From assembly GCA_016281125.1 (NCBI GenBank), contig JAEEIA010000056.1, positions 62,001 through 126,000 on the forward strand: DNA of 64,000 nucleotides, given 5' to 3'. Under the pieces are notes generated by a model that made no database searches, was not told the DNA's origin, and was given only the letters and a program-made list of their open reading frames with translations. The translations under genes were made by a program, and so were the position numbers. This DNA comes from Oscillospiraceae bacterium (GTDB lineage: Bacteria > Bacillota > Clostridia > Oscillospirales > Ruminococcaceae). Shown piece by piece: positions 1 through 8,372 of the stretch (within the stretch, counting starts at the first letter, position 1; each line of letters opens with the position of its first letter).

Positions 1-936
1 CGAAAATGGAACAGGATCCGGCGCAGACAGCTGACGCCGGATACACTGCCGCTCTGCGTGTCGATGGGCATTGAGCGGGAGGCGGAATACCGCATTGCCC
101 TGACGCCGCGGTTCTGCGGCAGCGGCGTTGTTTCGCTGCATGATATGCGGCTCGGGGATTTTCTGGCGATGCTGAATCTGCGCGTGAAGCAGCCGGATCC
201 GCAGAAGCTGCTCATCACGCCGGAGATTCCGGAGCTGAAAGCGAACAGTTCTCTGTTCCGGTCAGTTTCGACGGCGGTTGCGGCGGCGGACGAGGAAACC
301 GAGGCGACGCCGAATCACTCGGCCTCTGCGATGCCGGGCTACGATCACCGCGATTACATTCCCGGCGATTCGCTGAAGCGCATCAACTGGAAGCTGTCCT
401 CCAAGCGCAGACACCTGATGGTGCGGCAGGACGAGCCGATTGCACTGGCACGGCTCTCCGTGGTGCTGGATTTCCGGCGCAGTACACTGTATATGCCGGA
501 TGCAGTACGGCTTGCACAGGAGGAGCAGCTGATTGAAACGGCGCTGGGCTTTCTGATGCTCTGTGCCAAATACGGCTATCCCTGCCAGCTCTGCTATGCA
601 AATGAGCAGGCGGCGTGGAGCAGCATTGCGATTGACGACGGCGAGCAGCTTGCAGTCGAGGCGGTTACGCTGCTGCGCGGCGGATTCCGTCCTGCGGAGT
701 CGCTGGCGTCCCTGACGGTGCTGCCCCCTGCCTTGCAGCAGGACAGCGGCAGTGTGCTGCTGTATATCACGCACACCGCATCCGAAGACACCGCCGCGGC
801 GCTGGAGCAAGCATCCGCGCTGCTCTATCTGCTTGTGCCGGAGCAGACGGCCGAACGTACGGCCGTCCCGAAGAACGCCGCGCTCTGGCTTGTGACACCC
901 GACCGCAGTCTGCTCCAGGCAGGCGGCGAGATGTAA
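1..936 (+). CDS. DUF58 domain protein (5' end outside window)
   Basis: The reading frame is open from the first base, so the N-terminus (usually two membrane helices) lies outside the window. The family signature is present: a YxxGDxxxxINWKLS block near base 345-400 followed by a conserved RQDE segment. DUF58 proteins have a von Willebrand-A-like C-terminal part and usually sit between a MoxR AAA ATPase and a transglutaminase-like membrane protein. Here the transglutaminase gene follows after 34 bases, so an upstream moxR gene is expected. The molecular role of the family is not settled; cell envelope maintenance is a common suggestion. A GTG at 58 is only an internal candidate start. Confidence 0.85.
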   Translation, partial: RKWNRIRRRQLTPDTLPLCVSMGIEREAEYRIALTPRFCGSGVVSLHDMRLGDFLAMLNLRVKQPDPQKLLITPEIPELKANSSLFRSVSTAVAAADEETEATPNHSASAMPGYDHRDYIPGDSLKRINWKLSSKRRHLMVRQDEPIALARLSVVLDFRRSTLYMPDAVRLAQEEQLIETALGFLMLCAKYGYPCQLCYANEQAAWSSIAIDDGEQLAVEAVTLLRGGFRPAESLASLTVLPPALQQDSGSVLLYITHTASEDTAAALEQASALLYLLVPEQTAERTAVPKNAALWLVTPDRSLLQAGGEM

Positions 937-970
937 TACAGAACCCCTTTTGAATGTGTGGTGAAACCTT

Positions 971-3397
971 ATGACAAAGCTGGCTGAGCTGCGGGAACAG
1001 TTCCCTCTGCTCAAATGGTTCCTCCAGGCAGAGCGGATTCCGCTGCTGTTCAGCGTCACGATTGTCGCAGGTATCTTTTACCATTATGCGCCGTCGCTGA
1101 CGCTGCTGTGGATCGTGCTTTCGCTGCTGCTCCAGGCGCCGCTGTTCCGGCTGTTTGACTATATGAAAAAGCACAGCTTTCTCGGCTCCATTATATACTG
1201 CGCCGTCGGGACGGTCTTTCTGGCGCTGGCCGTGATGTTTGTGCTGCTCGGACGCGATGCCCCGATTTTTTCCCCGGAGATGGGCAGCATGCAGATTGAT
1301 TTTATCGTCTGGTTCATGACGCCGCAGTCCGTTCTGCCGACAACCTATCTCGGCTATACGATTGCGCTGTTTCTGCTGTTCACGATCTTCATTGCGTCGG
1401 TTGCGTATTATTTTACACTGGTTCGCTACCGCGTGCTGATGTCCTTTGTGGTTATGATTTTCCCGTTTGCGATTTACGCAAAGGAAAACGAAACCATGCC
1501 GGTGCCTTCGATCATCATTCTGCTGATCTGCTATTTTGCCGTCATGGTCTACTGCCGGCAGGCACACGGCGAGGATCCCGCAGTTGTGCAGCGCTATGAG
1601 CCGGACGCGGAGAGCAGGCTCTCCATGCCGACGAAGAAATCCCCGCATTTCGGCGTGCTGCCGGAATTTCTGGACAAGTCCTTTATCCGTGCAACCGGCA
1701 TTTTCATCGCAGCGTCGATCATTCTGGTGCTTGTGATCCCGAAGCCGGAGGTTCAGGCAGACCGTACGGTCTTTGACGCGATGATCGACATGTCCGCGCT
1801 CTCGGATTACCTGATGAACGCAATCAGCGGCTTTGCGGATAACTCTGACGGCGGAAATTATTCCTCGCCGACCTATAACCGTTCGCTGTACCGCGTCCGT
1901 GCCGACGAAGATCTGAATCTCCGCGTGCAGACGCTGACCAATTATCATTACGATACCGACAGCTGGTCTGCATCGGATTACGACCAGATGATCGAGCCGG
2001 ATGATCCGTATTTTGTGCAGTGTGACGGCTTTCAGAGCGCGTCCTACGAACCGGATCCTGCCGCGCTGCTTACCTTGATTCAGCAGGCCGCCGCTGCGGA
2101 TCCCGCGCTGGCGGAAAAATGGGATCTGAAACAGATTGCGCAGATGCCGCAGTCCTATGACAGCCTGTATCATCATATGCTGGCGGAATCTGTTGTCAAG
2201 AATGTGTATGCGTATCCGGCACCGAATCATGTGACGGCTGCCAAGGTGATCGTTTCAGAGGCGCGTACCCGTGATCTGTACCAGAACCAAAGCGAAATAC
2301 TGTACAGATATTCGCCGGGCAGAGCAGGCGAGCGCTTCACCGTGACCTATCTGAGCCCGGAATTCCGGGAAACCCTGCCGGTGCAGGAGCTGCTCACGAA
2401 ATTTGATGCCGCCCGTTGGGAGGCGTTTCTGCCGGAGCTGGAGCGTTCGGCGGAGAAGGCCGGACTGGATACGGTTTTGATTCGGTATGCATCAATCAGC
2501 CTGAAACGTGCGCAGCGATATGCTGCAAGCGTGGAAAGCCACACTCCGCGTGAGGTCACGCAGCTAGCGGAATCGCTGACCGCGGGGCTGAACTCCGATT
2601 ACGAAAAGGCAGACGCAATCTGCAAGTATCTGAAATACAGCGGTGAATATCATTATTCGCTGGATTATCCGATTACGAATGACGACAACGTCAGGACGTT
2701 CCTGTTCCAGAATAAAACCGGCGTCTGCTATCAGTTTGCGAGCGCCATGGCAGAGCTCTGCCGTGCTGCGGGACTGCCGGTGCGCTATGTGGAGGGCTAC
2801 GCGATGAGCCAGCCGGATGAGCGTCTGATCGGCGGCTCGGAGTGGGATTACGTCATCACGACCGAGCACGCGCACGGCTTTGTGGATGTGTATATTCCCG
2901 GCTACGGCTGGATGATGATGGACGCGACTGCGCCGGATCTGATGCAGACCGCGCAGACGAAAGGCAATCTGCTCTCCACGCTGCAATATTCCGGCCTGAT
3001 TCTGTTCTGTATCGCGCTGGCGGTGCTGCTGGTGGTATTCAGGCTGGTGCCGCTGATCCGGGAAAAGCTGTTCCGCAAAAAGTGCCGGAAGCTCCGGAAT
3101 GCGGAGGCGGTGCAGGCGATGTTCGTCAGACTGCGGAAGCAGTGGCGGGCGGATCCTGCGGAAACGGCACGCGCGCTCTGTGAAAGGCAGGGAGCATTTT
3201 TGCAGACGGATCTCAGTGATCTGCTGGCAGGGTTTGAGCAGGCGGTATATGCAGACCGGTGTACAGCGGAGGCTGCTGACCGCGCATACGACTGCTACTG
3301 CCGCGCGTTTGACGCCTATAAACCGGCCGTCCGGCGTGCGCGCAAAGCTGCCCGCGCCGCGCGGAAGCAGCGGGCTGCGGTATCTGCGGCAGATTGA
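971..3397 (+). CDS. Membrane transglutaminase-like protein (TgpA type)
   Basis: This 808-residue protein has about five to six hydrophobic helices in the first 260 residues, an extracytoplasmic region, a transglutaminase-like core and another helix near residue 680. The Cys-His-Asp triad is visible: GVCYQFASAMAEL (Cys near 590), TEHAHGFVDVY (His near 635) and WMMMDATAP (Asp). This is the TgpA/YebA arrangement, in which the core faces outward and modifies envelope proteins or peptidoglycan peptides. It follows the DUF58 gene by 34 bases, the usual partner order. The start ATG has only a weak ribosome binding site, consistent with translational coupling. A strong terminator follows. Confidence 0.88.
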   Translation: MTKLAELREQFPLLKWFLQAERIPLLFSVTIVAGIFYHYAPSLTLLWIVLSLLLQAPLFRLFDYMKKHSFLGSIIYCAVGTVFLALAVMFVLLGRDAPIFSPEMGSMQIDFIVWFMTPQSVLPTTYLGYTIALFLLFTIFIASVAYYFTLVRYRVLMSFVVMIFPFAIYAKENETMPVPSIIILLICYFAVMVYCRQAHGEDPAVVQRYEPDAESRLSMPTKKSPHFGVLPEFLDKSFIRATGIFIAASIILVLVIPKPEVQADRTVFDAMIDMSALSDYLMNAISGFADNSDGGNYSSPTYNRSLYRVRADEDLNLRVQTLTNYHYDTDSWSASDYDQMIEPDDPYFVQCDGFQSASYEPDPAALLTLIQQAAAADPALAEKWDLKQIAQMPQSYDSLYHHMLAESVVKNVYAYPAPNHVTAAKVIVSEARTRDLYQNQSEILYRYSPGRAGERFTVTYLSPEFRETLPVQELLTKFDAARWEAFLPELERSAEKAGLDTVLIRYASISLKRAQRYAASVESHTPREVTQLAESLTAGLNSDYEKADAICKYLKYSGEYHYSLDYPITNDDNVRTFLFQNKTGVCYQFASAMAELCRAAGLPVRYVEGYAMSQPDERLIGGSEWDYVITTEHAHGFVDVYIPGYGWMMMDATAPDLMQTAQTKGNLLSTLQYSGLILFCIALAVLLVVFRLVPLIREKLFRKKCRKLRNAEAVQAMFVRLRKQWRADPAETARALCERQGAFLQTDLSDLLAGFEQAVYADRCTAEAADRAYDCYCRAFDAYKPAVRRARKAARAARKQRAAVSAAD

Positions 3398-3444
3398 CAG
3401 CGGGTTCCTTGTGCGGTATCCGCACCGTATGACCGAATACATGT

Positions 3445-3482
3445 AAAAACCCCGGGAACAGAGCGTGTTCCCGGGGTTTTCC
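3445..3482 (+). terminator. Rho-independent terminator after DUF58/transglutaminase operon
   Basis: Eleven-base-pair GC-rich stem (CCCCGGGAACA pairs with TGTTCCCGGGG) with a 5-nt loop, flanked by A and T runs, so it may work in both directions. It lies 48 bases after the transglutaminase stop. Confidence 0.9.
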
Positions 3483-3514
3483 GGCTGTTGAAAAGAGAAG
3501 CAAGGGATTGCTGT

Positions 3515-3577
3515 GCGGTGATCTGGAATGGGCTCCGCCCAAATCCGCCGGAGGCACCGCTAGAGATACCGCTCAGC
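3515..3577. repeat. Short fragment of the dispersed intergenic hairpin family
   Basis: Contains a GGGCTCCGCCC mini-hairpin and the CCGGAGG / AGAGATACC ends seen in the longer copies near 8.2, 16.8, 46.9 and 57.7 kb. It is a weak, truncated match and reaches the 3' end of the M56 gene. Confidence 0.4.
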
Positions 3578-4808
3578 TGCCGAAGCCGTCGGTACGGATC
3601 ATTCCGGCGTAAATCTCCGGCGGAACGTCCTGCGCGCCGGAGGGTGCCTGTCCGTATTCCGGCGGAGGCGGTGCATCCGTGACCACGGCTATCCCCTGCG
3701 TCGCCTCGGTATAGCTCGTGTCCGATTCCGGCCGGTAAAGCTGCGTCGTCATAATCACAGGATTCGTCTCAGTTGTCACATAAACGGTATGAACGGTTTC
3801 TTCCTCCTGCTCTGGCGTGTCCATCGCTGCATACGCCAGAAAGCTGCCGGTCATGCCGGTCAGCAGCAGCACTGCCGCCGCCGTGAGCAGAAAGCGCCGC
3901 TTTTTGCCGCCGGACAGAATCTCCTGCATCCGTGCTTTCAGCATCTCCTTGCTGCCGGAAAAACTCGTTGCGAGCAGCATCTCCGGATGCTGTGCCGCAG
4001 TCCGCCGCATCGCCGTATGCAGAATGGATTTGCAGTAAACATTCGCAGCTTCTGCGTTTTCGTCTTTCATGACCGCTTCGTCACAGGCGAGCTCACAGTC
4101 GTGCTCCATCTGCCGGATCAGCAACGGAATCAGCGGATTGAACCAGTGTATTGCCCGGCAGCCGATCCACAGCAGCTTGCAGAGCAGGTCGCCGCGGCGC
4201 AGATGGCAGAGCTCATGTTTCAGAACCAGCCGCAGCTCCGGCGCGTCATAATCCTGCTCGGGCAGCAGTATGCAGGGATTCAGCAGGCCTGTCAGCATCG
4301 GTGTGTCAATGGCCGGAACGGTATAAACCCGCACCTTCCGTCTGATGCCGAGCTCCTCGCAGAGCATCCGTGTCAGCGTCCGCGCCGTGTGATCCGCAGG
4401 CTTCCGCAGACGCGCAATGCCCCGGCTGAACTGCTCCTGCTGATTCAGCGTCACGGTTGCGTAAATCACCGCGCCGACCAGCCAGATCCAGAACAGCACC
4501 GTGAACAGATCTGCTGTGAAAAACGGCTGCTGCGCCGTGATCGGCTCGTTTGCGACAACCGTCCAGACCGTTCCGGTCGGGTGCGGTTTGAACGGGATAA
4601 AATAGCCGATGCCGATGATCCACCAGAGCAGGCAGCGTCCGGAAGCGGACTGCCGGTCTTTCAGCCTGCGGGAGATCGCCAGTGCGGCGGCAGAAATCAG
4701 GCTCATCGTCACGGAGCAGATCAGAATGCCCTGAATGAGAAATGTGAGAAACTGTCCGGGCAGAACAGAATTGTTGATATATCTGAAAAACGGAATCATC
4801 GGAATCAT
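3573..4808 (-). CDS. M56 family (BlaR1/MecR1-like) membrane metallopeptidase without a penicillin sensor
   Basis: The 411-residue protein has four N-terminal membrane helices around an HELCH zinc motif (family HExxH, near residue 200), followed by the conserved HWFNPL segment. BlaR1 proteins cleave or trigger cleavage of the BlaI repressor when their outer sensor domain is acylated by beta-lactam. Here only about 75 residues follow the last helix (near 310-335), rich in Glu and Thr, so the transpeptidase-like sensor domain is absent and the signal is unknown. Its ATG overlaps the stop of the BlaI gene by 3 bases, so the two are translationally coupled. Confidence 0.9.
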   Translation of the reverse strand: MIPMIPFFRYINNSVLPGQFLTFLIQGILICSVTMSLISAAALAISRRLKDRQSASGRCLLWWIIGIGYFIPFKPHPTGTVWTVVANEPITAQQPFFTADLFTVLFWIWLVGAVIYATVTLNQQEQFSRGIARLRKPADHTARTLTRMLCEELGIRRKVRVYTVPAIDTPMLTGLLNPCILLPEQDYDAPELRLVLKHELCHLRRGDLLCKLLWIGCRAIHWFNPLIPLLIRQMEHDCELACDEAVMKDENAEAANVYCKSILHTAMRRTAAQHPEMLLATSFSGSKEMLKARMQEILSGGKKRRFLLTAAAVLLLTGMTGSFLAYAAMDTPEQEEETVHTVYVTTETNPVIMTTQLYRPESDTSYTEATQGIAVVTDAPPPPEYGQAPSGAQDVPPEIYAGMIRTDGFGS

Positions 4809-5194
4809 GAATGTCTGCTCCTTTCGTCCAGCCAGCTTTGCAGCTCCGCGATGTCGGCGGCGGTCAGGTCATCGGTATCGCAGAGTGCCTTGACCAGACC
4901 TGTGAACCGGCCGCCGGAAAACCGCTGCCGGAAGCTGCTTGCCTCGATTTGCAGGTACTCCTCCTGTTGTATTAAAACGTCGTATTCTCGTTCCTTTCCG
5001 CGCTTCTCCGAGCGCAGAAAGCCTTTCTGCTCCAGTCGGGTCAGCATGGTCAGGATGGTCTGCGGCTTCCACTCCTTCTGCGGGAGCGTCCGGCGCAGGC
5101 ATTCGGTCACCATAGCCGAGGTGACCGGCGGTTCGGTTTGCCAGATCGCCTTCATGATTTCAAATTCGGCATCCGGCAGCTTTTTGAATTCCAC
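4805..5194 (-). CDS. BlaI/MecI/CopY family transcriptional repressor
   Basis: The 129-residue winged-helix protein matches the BlaI/MecI family across its length: an N-terminal AEFEIMKAIW helix, the VTECLRR and KPQTILTMLTRLEQKGFL recognition region, and a C-terminal dimer helix bundle. The start is a GTG at 5194, chosen because an AAGGAGGG site sits 6-8 bases upstream. These repressors bind TACA-N2-TGTA dyads as dimers and are removed by cleavage through the M56 partner encoded just downstream. A perfect dyad lies inside its own promoter, so autoregulation is very likely. Confidence 0.92.
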   Translation of the reverse strand: MEFKKLPDAEFEIMKAIWQTEPPVTSAMVTECLRRTLPQKEWKPQTILTMLTRLEQKGFLRSEKRGKEREYDVLIQQEEYLQIEASSFRQRFSGGRFTGLVKALCDTDDLTAADIAELQSWLDERSRHS

Positions 5195-5236
5195 GGGAAT
5201 CCCTCCTTTTCATTTTCTACACATGTCGTTATTCGC

Positions 5237-5265
5237 ATTATACTACATTTGTAGTGATTTGTCAA
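5237..5265 (-). promoter_or_regulatory. Consensus promoter of the blaI-like operon
   Basis: On the minus strand: TTGACA (5260-5265), 17-nt spacer, TATAAT (5237-5242), both perfect sigma-A hexamers. A strong promoter of this kind needs repression, in line with the operator it contains. Confidence 0.9.
5242..5255. promoter_or_regulatory. BlaI-type operator
   Basis: ACTACA-TT-TGTAGT is a perfect 6+2+6 dyad that fits the known BlaI/MecI TACA-N2-TGTA box. It fills the promoter spacer and touches the -10 hexamer. A weaker TACA-CA-TGTc match lies at 5218-5227 in the leader and could be a second site. Confidence 0.85.
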
Positions 5266-5297
5266 GGGGGATTCTGAAATTTTTTCTGCGCTGATGC

Positions 5298-5332
5298 AAA
5301 ACGGGATGCCCCGCAGAGTGGGCATCCCGTTT
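5298..5332 (-). terminator. Terminator of the NPCBM/dockerin gene
   Basis: Stem AAACGGGATGCCC / GGGCATCCCGTTT with a short loop, directly after the stop codon of the minus-strand gene that ends at 5339. It also separates that gene from the repressor promoter. Confidence 0.8.
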
Positions 5333-5338
5333 GCTCTG

Positions 5339-8047
5339 TTATTTTGTTTCGGACTTGGCATCTGCCTTTTCGTCTGTCTTGGTTTCCCCGGACTTCGGCT
5401 CTTCAGTCTTGGTTTCCTCGGACTTCGGCTCTTCAGTCTTGGGTTCCTCAGTCTTCGGCTCCTCGGACTTCGGCTCCTCAGTCTTCGGCTCCTCGGTCTT
5501 GGGCTTGATCAGCTCTTCCCATGTGGTCGGGAGCAGTGCGACGGAATTGTTGGTGTAATATTTGAGAATGTACTGTGCATCATCAACGCTCAGCTGTTCG
5601 TCCCCGGTGACATCGGCTGCACGGAACTGCTGCTCCGTCAGGCCGTGCGGCAGATCCGCAACCTGTCTGGTATAGGCTTTCAGGGCAAGCTGTGCATCCT
5701 GCACGGAAACAGCCCAGTCACCGTCCAGATCGCCTTTCAGGAACTCCGGCTTTTCGTCGATCTTGAATCCGGCAAGGCCGTACTTGTCCGCGCCGCTGAC
5801 GCTGACCTCAACACGCATGACGGACGCATTGCCGACATTGAAGGAAAGCTCCTCGTTTTCCATGTTCGGCGTGATGCCATCTCTCCGGAAGACTTCGTCG
5901 CCATCGAGCAGCACGCGCATGTAGTATACTTCGCCCCAGCTGTTATCGGCACTGACAGCGCCGAGCTTGAAGCTGACCAGCATATAATTTTCCACATTGA
6001 AGTTGATATAGTTGACATTTCCTGAAACCCAGCTGTTTCCGCCCTGGAACACAACGCCCTTGTTGAAGGTTTCGCCGCCCATTTCAAAGGTTCTGGTGGT
6101 ATCCTCCGCATCATAGATGTCTGCACGCTGGCGGTTGAAGGATGCATTCAGCATCCGTTCCGGCGTTTCATAGGTCGGAATCAGCGCACTGTTGGCCGGT
6201 TCCTTGCCGTCCACGGTAAAGTCACCCAGACCGTATGCCGCGCCGTTCTCGCGTTCTACCACAAAGGTCACAACGCTGCATTTGGAAGTGTCGATCTCAT
6301 GCTGATCCCACAGCATGTTCGGCTTGACATCATAGGAATCCTTTTCGCTGAATTCGTTGTCCAGATAGACCTTTACTTTTCCGTTGCTCATCGCAGAACC
6401 GTCAATATGGCTGACCGTATAGCCGATCTTCTTGACGTTCTCTGTATTGACTCTGAACATTGAGGTGGAGCCGCCGGAGCACGCGACGCCCTGATAATAG
6501 GTGCGGCCGTTCATGTTGAACGATTCGCTCTTGTCGCCCTTGGAATAGAGCTTCGCATTGTCTGTATCATAAACAGCTGCAAGGAGCTTTTCCGGTGTGG
6601 CATAGGTCGGCTTTGCGCAGGGGATCGCCGCATCGGTGCCGTTTGCCGAGAAGCTGCCGAGTGCAAACTTGCTGTTCTTCTTGTAATCAACCACAATGCG
6701 AACCAGATCGGTATCCTTCACATCCAGCGTGTACTCCTTCGGCAGCATGTTGCCGGTCAGCGTGATGATGTTGTCTTCATCGAGTTCGCCGTCCAGATAG
6801 ATCTTGAGCACTGCATCCTTTTCAGCGGTGCCGTCAACATGGCATGCGGTGAATTTCAGTTCCGTGGATTTCTCCACATTCATCATCACTTCGGAGCGGA
6901 GCATATCATCCTGCTTCAGATCCAGACCGCCTGTGAGCACCATGCCCTGATAATAGGTTCTGCCGATGGACTTGAAGCTCGTGCTCTTGTCCGCACCCTC
7001 GTACAGCTCAATGCCGGTTCTGTTGAAGGATGCTTTCAGGAGCTGCTCCGGCTTGGTTCCTGACGGAACCGTACAGGGGTTCGCGCAGGCCTTGTCATCC
7101 ATGGAAAGATCACCCAGACCGTAACCTGCCTCACCGGCACGCTCTACGACAACGGTCAGGCACTTGGTATCCGTCACATCAATCTCCACCGTCTTGAGCC
7201 CCTGCGACGCCGTCAGCTCGACCGTTTCTTCCTCGTTGTAAACATTGTCGTGGAAGAACTTGAATGTTCCGCCGTTCATCTTTGTATTGTCGATATGGCC
7301 GAGCGTAAGGCTGAGCTTTTTGGCGTTTTCCGTATTGATTACGAACTGGCCGTTCGCAGTGGCGGAGAACGCAGCGCCCTGATAGAATGTGCGTCCCTGC
7401 ATTTTGAAGGATTCGCTCTTGTCCGTTTTGGAATAGATTGTTGTGCCGATCCGGTTATAGGATGCGCCGAGCATCTGCTCCGGCGTGGAGTATTTCGGTG
7501 CGGATGCGGGGGCTTCGATCTTGCTGCCGTCCACGCTGATATTTCCGACTGCGACCTGCGAACCGTCGCTGGTCTGGCCGACGAACACAAGCTCCTTGGC
7601 TTTGGAAACATCCAGCTCAACCAGCTTTGCTGTGATATTGTGCGGAATCTCAATCGTTTCGGTTTCGACGCCGTCCAGCTTGATGGTCAGTGCGCCGTCG
7701 CGGCAGTAATTGCTGTCAACATGTCCGACATAGAAGCTCAGCTTCTTGATGCCGGAAACGTCGAACGCGGCTTCCTCCGCGTAGTCATGTGAGGTCTGTC
7801 CGCCGTAGCCGAACAGAATGCCGCGCTGATAGGTTCTGCCGCTCATCTTGAACGAGCTGTCCTTCTTGGCATCGTACAGCGTTACCCAGCTGCTGATTTT
7901 CGCTGACGAGAGCCACGCTTCGGCATCCACGGCCGGCGTTTCCTCCTCCGCCTGCGCTGTCACGGCACAGACCGGTACGGTCACAGCCGGAACGGCGGCA
8001 GCTGCACAAAGCAGGGCTGCCAGTGCGATCACAAATTGTTTTTTCAT
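5339..8047 (-). CDS. Secreted five-module NPCBM-like protein with type I dockerin
   Basis: The 902-residue protein has a signal peptide (residues 1-33, ending near AVTAQA). Five repeats of about 140 residues follow, each opening with a D(K)SxSFxMxGRTYxxGxxF block and ending in a GLGDF/AVGNI-type strand; this pattern matches the NPCBM fold, a putative carbohydrate-binding beta-sandwich usually attached to glycosidases. A dockerin (GDLDGDWAVSVQDAQLAL and the second copy VTGDEQLSVDDAQYIL, near 770-840) and a charged tail of repeated EEPK(T/S) units complete it. No catalytic domain was found, so it is probably a binding or structural cellulosome component. Start at 8047 is chosen over a longer frame because AAGGAG lies just upstream and the signal peptide begins there. 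Confidence 0.85.
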   Translation of the reverse strand: MKKQFVIALAALLCAAAAVPAVTVPVCAVTAQAEEETPAVDAEAWLSSAKISSWVTLYDAKKDSSFKMSGRTYQRGILFGYGGQTSHDYAEEAAFDVSGIKKLSFYVGHVDSNYCRDGALTIKLDGVETETIEIPHNITAKLVELDVSKAKELVFVGQTSDGSQVAVGNISVDGSKIEAPASAPKYSTPEQMLGASYNRIGTTIYSKTDKSESFKMQGRTFYQGAAFSATANGQFVINTENAKKLSLTLGHIDNTKMNGGTFKFFHDNVYNEEETVELTASQGLKTVEIDVTDTKCLTVVVERAGEAGYGLGDLSMDDKACANPCTVPSGTKPEQLLKASFNRTGIELYEGADKSTSFKSIGRTYYQGMVLTGGLDLKQDDMLRSEVMMNVEKSTELKFTACHVDGTAEKDAVLKIYLDGELDEDNIITLTGNMLPKEYTLDVKDTDLVRIVVDYKKNSKFALGSFSANGTDAAIPCAKPTYATPEKLLAAVYDTDNAKLYSKGDKSESFNMNGRTYYQGVACSGGSTSMFRVNTENVKKIGYTVSHIDGSAMSNGKVKVYLDNEFSEKDSYDVKPNMLWDQHEIDTSKCSVVTFVVERENGAAYGLGDFTVDGKEPANSALIPTYETPERMLNASFNRQRADIYDAEDTTRTFEMGGETFNKGVVFQGGNSWVSGNVNYINFNVENYMLVSFKLGAVSADNSWGEVYYMRVLLDGDEVFRRDGITPNMENEELSFNVGNASVMRVEVSVSGADKYGLAGFKIDEKPEFLKGDLDGDWAVSVQDAQLALKAYTRQVADLPHGLTEQQFRAADVTGDEQLSVDDAQYILKYYTNNSVALLPTTWEELIKPKTEEPKTEEPKSEEPKTEEPKTEEPKSEETKTEEPKSGETKTDEKADAKSETK

Positions 8048-8100
8048 ATTGCACACTCCTTTTCTGCACTGTCCGCAGAAGCACACGCTCCTGCGTTATT

Positions 8101-8129
8101 ATTATAACAATTCCGACTAAAATTGTCAA
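8101..8129 (-). promoter_or_regulatory. Promoter of the NPCBM/dockerin gene
   Basis: TTGACA (8124-8129), 17-nt spacer and TATAAT (8101-8106) on the minus strand, about 50 bases before the start codon. Confidence 0.88.
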
Positions 8130-8139
8130 GTGCAGAAAC

Positions 8140-8172
8140 AAAAAAAGACAGGCAGAAAACCGTCTGCCTGTC
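8140..8172 (-). terminator. Terminator of the CotH-like gene
   Basis: Stem GACAGGCAGA / TCTGCCTGTC (8147-8156 with 8163-8172); reading on the minus strand it is followed by seven T. It isolates the next promoter from read-through. Confidence 0.85.
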
Positions 8173-8195
8173 AGTTCATTGGAAAAGTGCCTTCG

Positions 8196-8372
8196 GCGGA
8201 TTTACGATGTGGGCTCTGCCCCCATACCCCTGCTTAAGGGCTCCTTAGCCCTTATAAAAATGATGCGTTTTCTTTGGCTTTTCATATTGCGGGATTCCAA
8301 AGGGATACTATCCCTTTGGCGGGTTTGGGCGGAACCCATTATCAATCATCGCGCAGCGATACCTTTTTTTAA
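8196..8372. repeat. Dispersed intergenic hairpin repeat, copy near 8.2 kb
   Basis: Holds GGGCTCTGCCCC-like, AAGGGCT..AGCCCTT and AAGGGATAcTATCCCTTT hairpins in series. The 18-mer at 8284-8301 recurs exactly at 57773-57790, and the flanking ~70 bases are clearly related. It fills the rest of the 321-bp gap between two minus-strand genes. Confidence 0.75.

Noticed and set aside
767-2230. Long minus-strand open frame opposite the transglutaminase gene
   Set aside because: It is a shadow of a well-supported gene; its product is low-complexity (Arg/His/Gln-rich) with no family match and no ribosome binding site.
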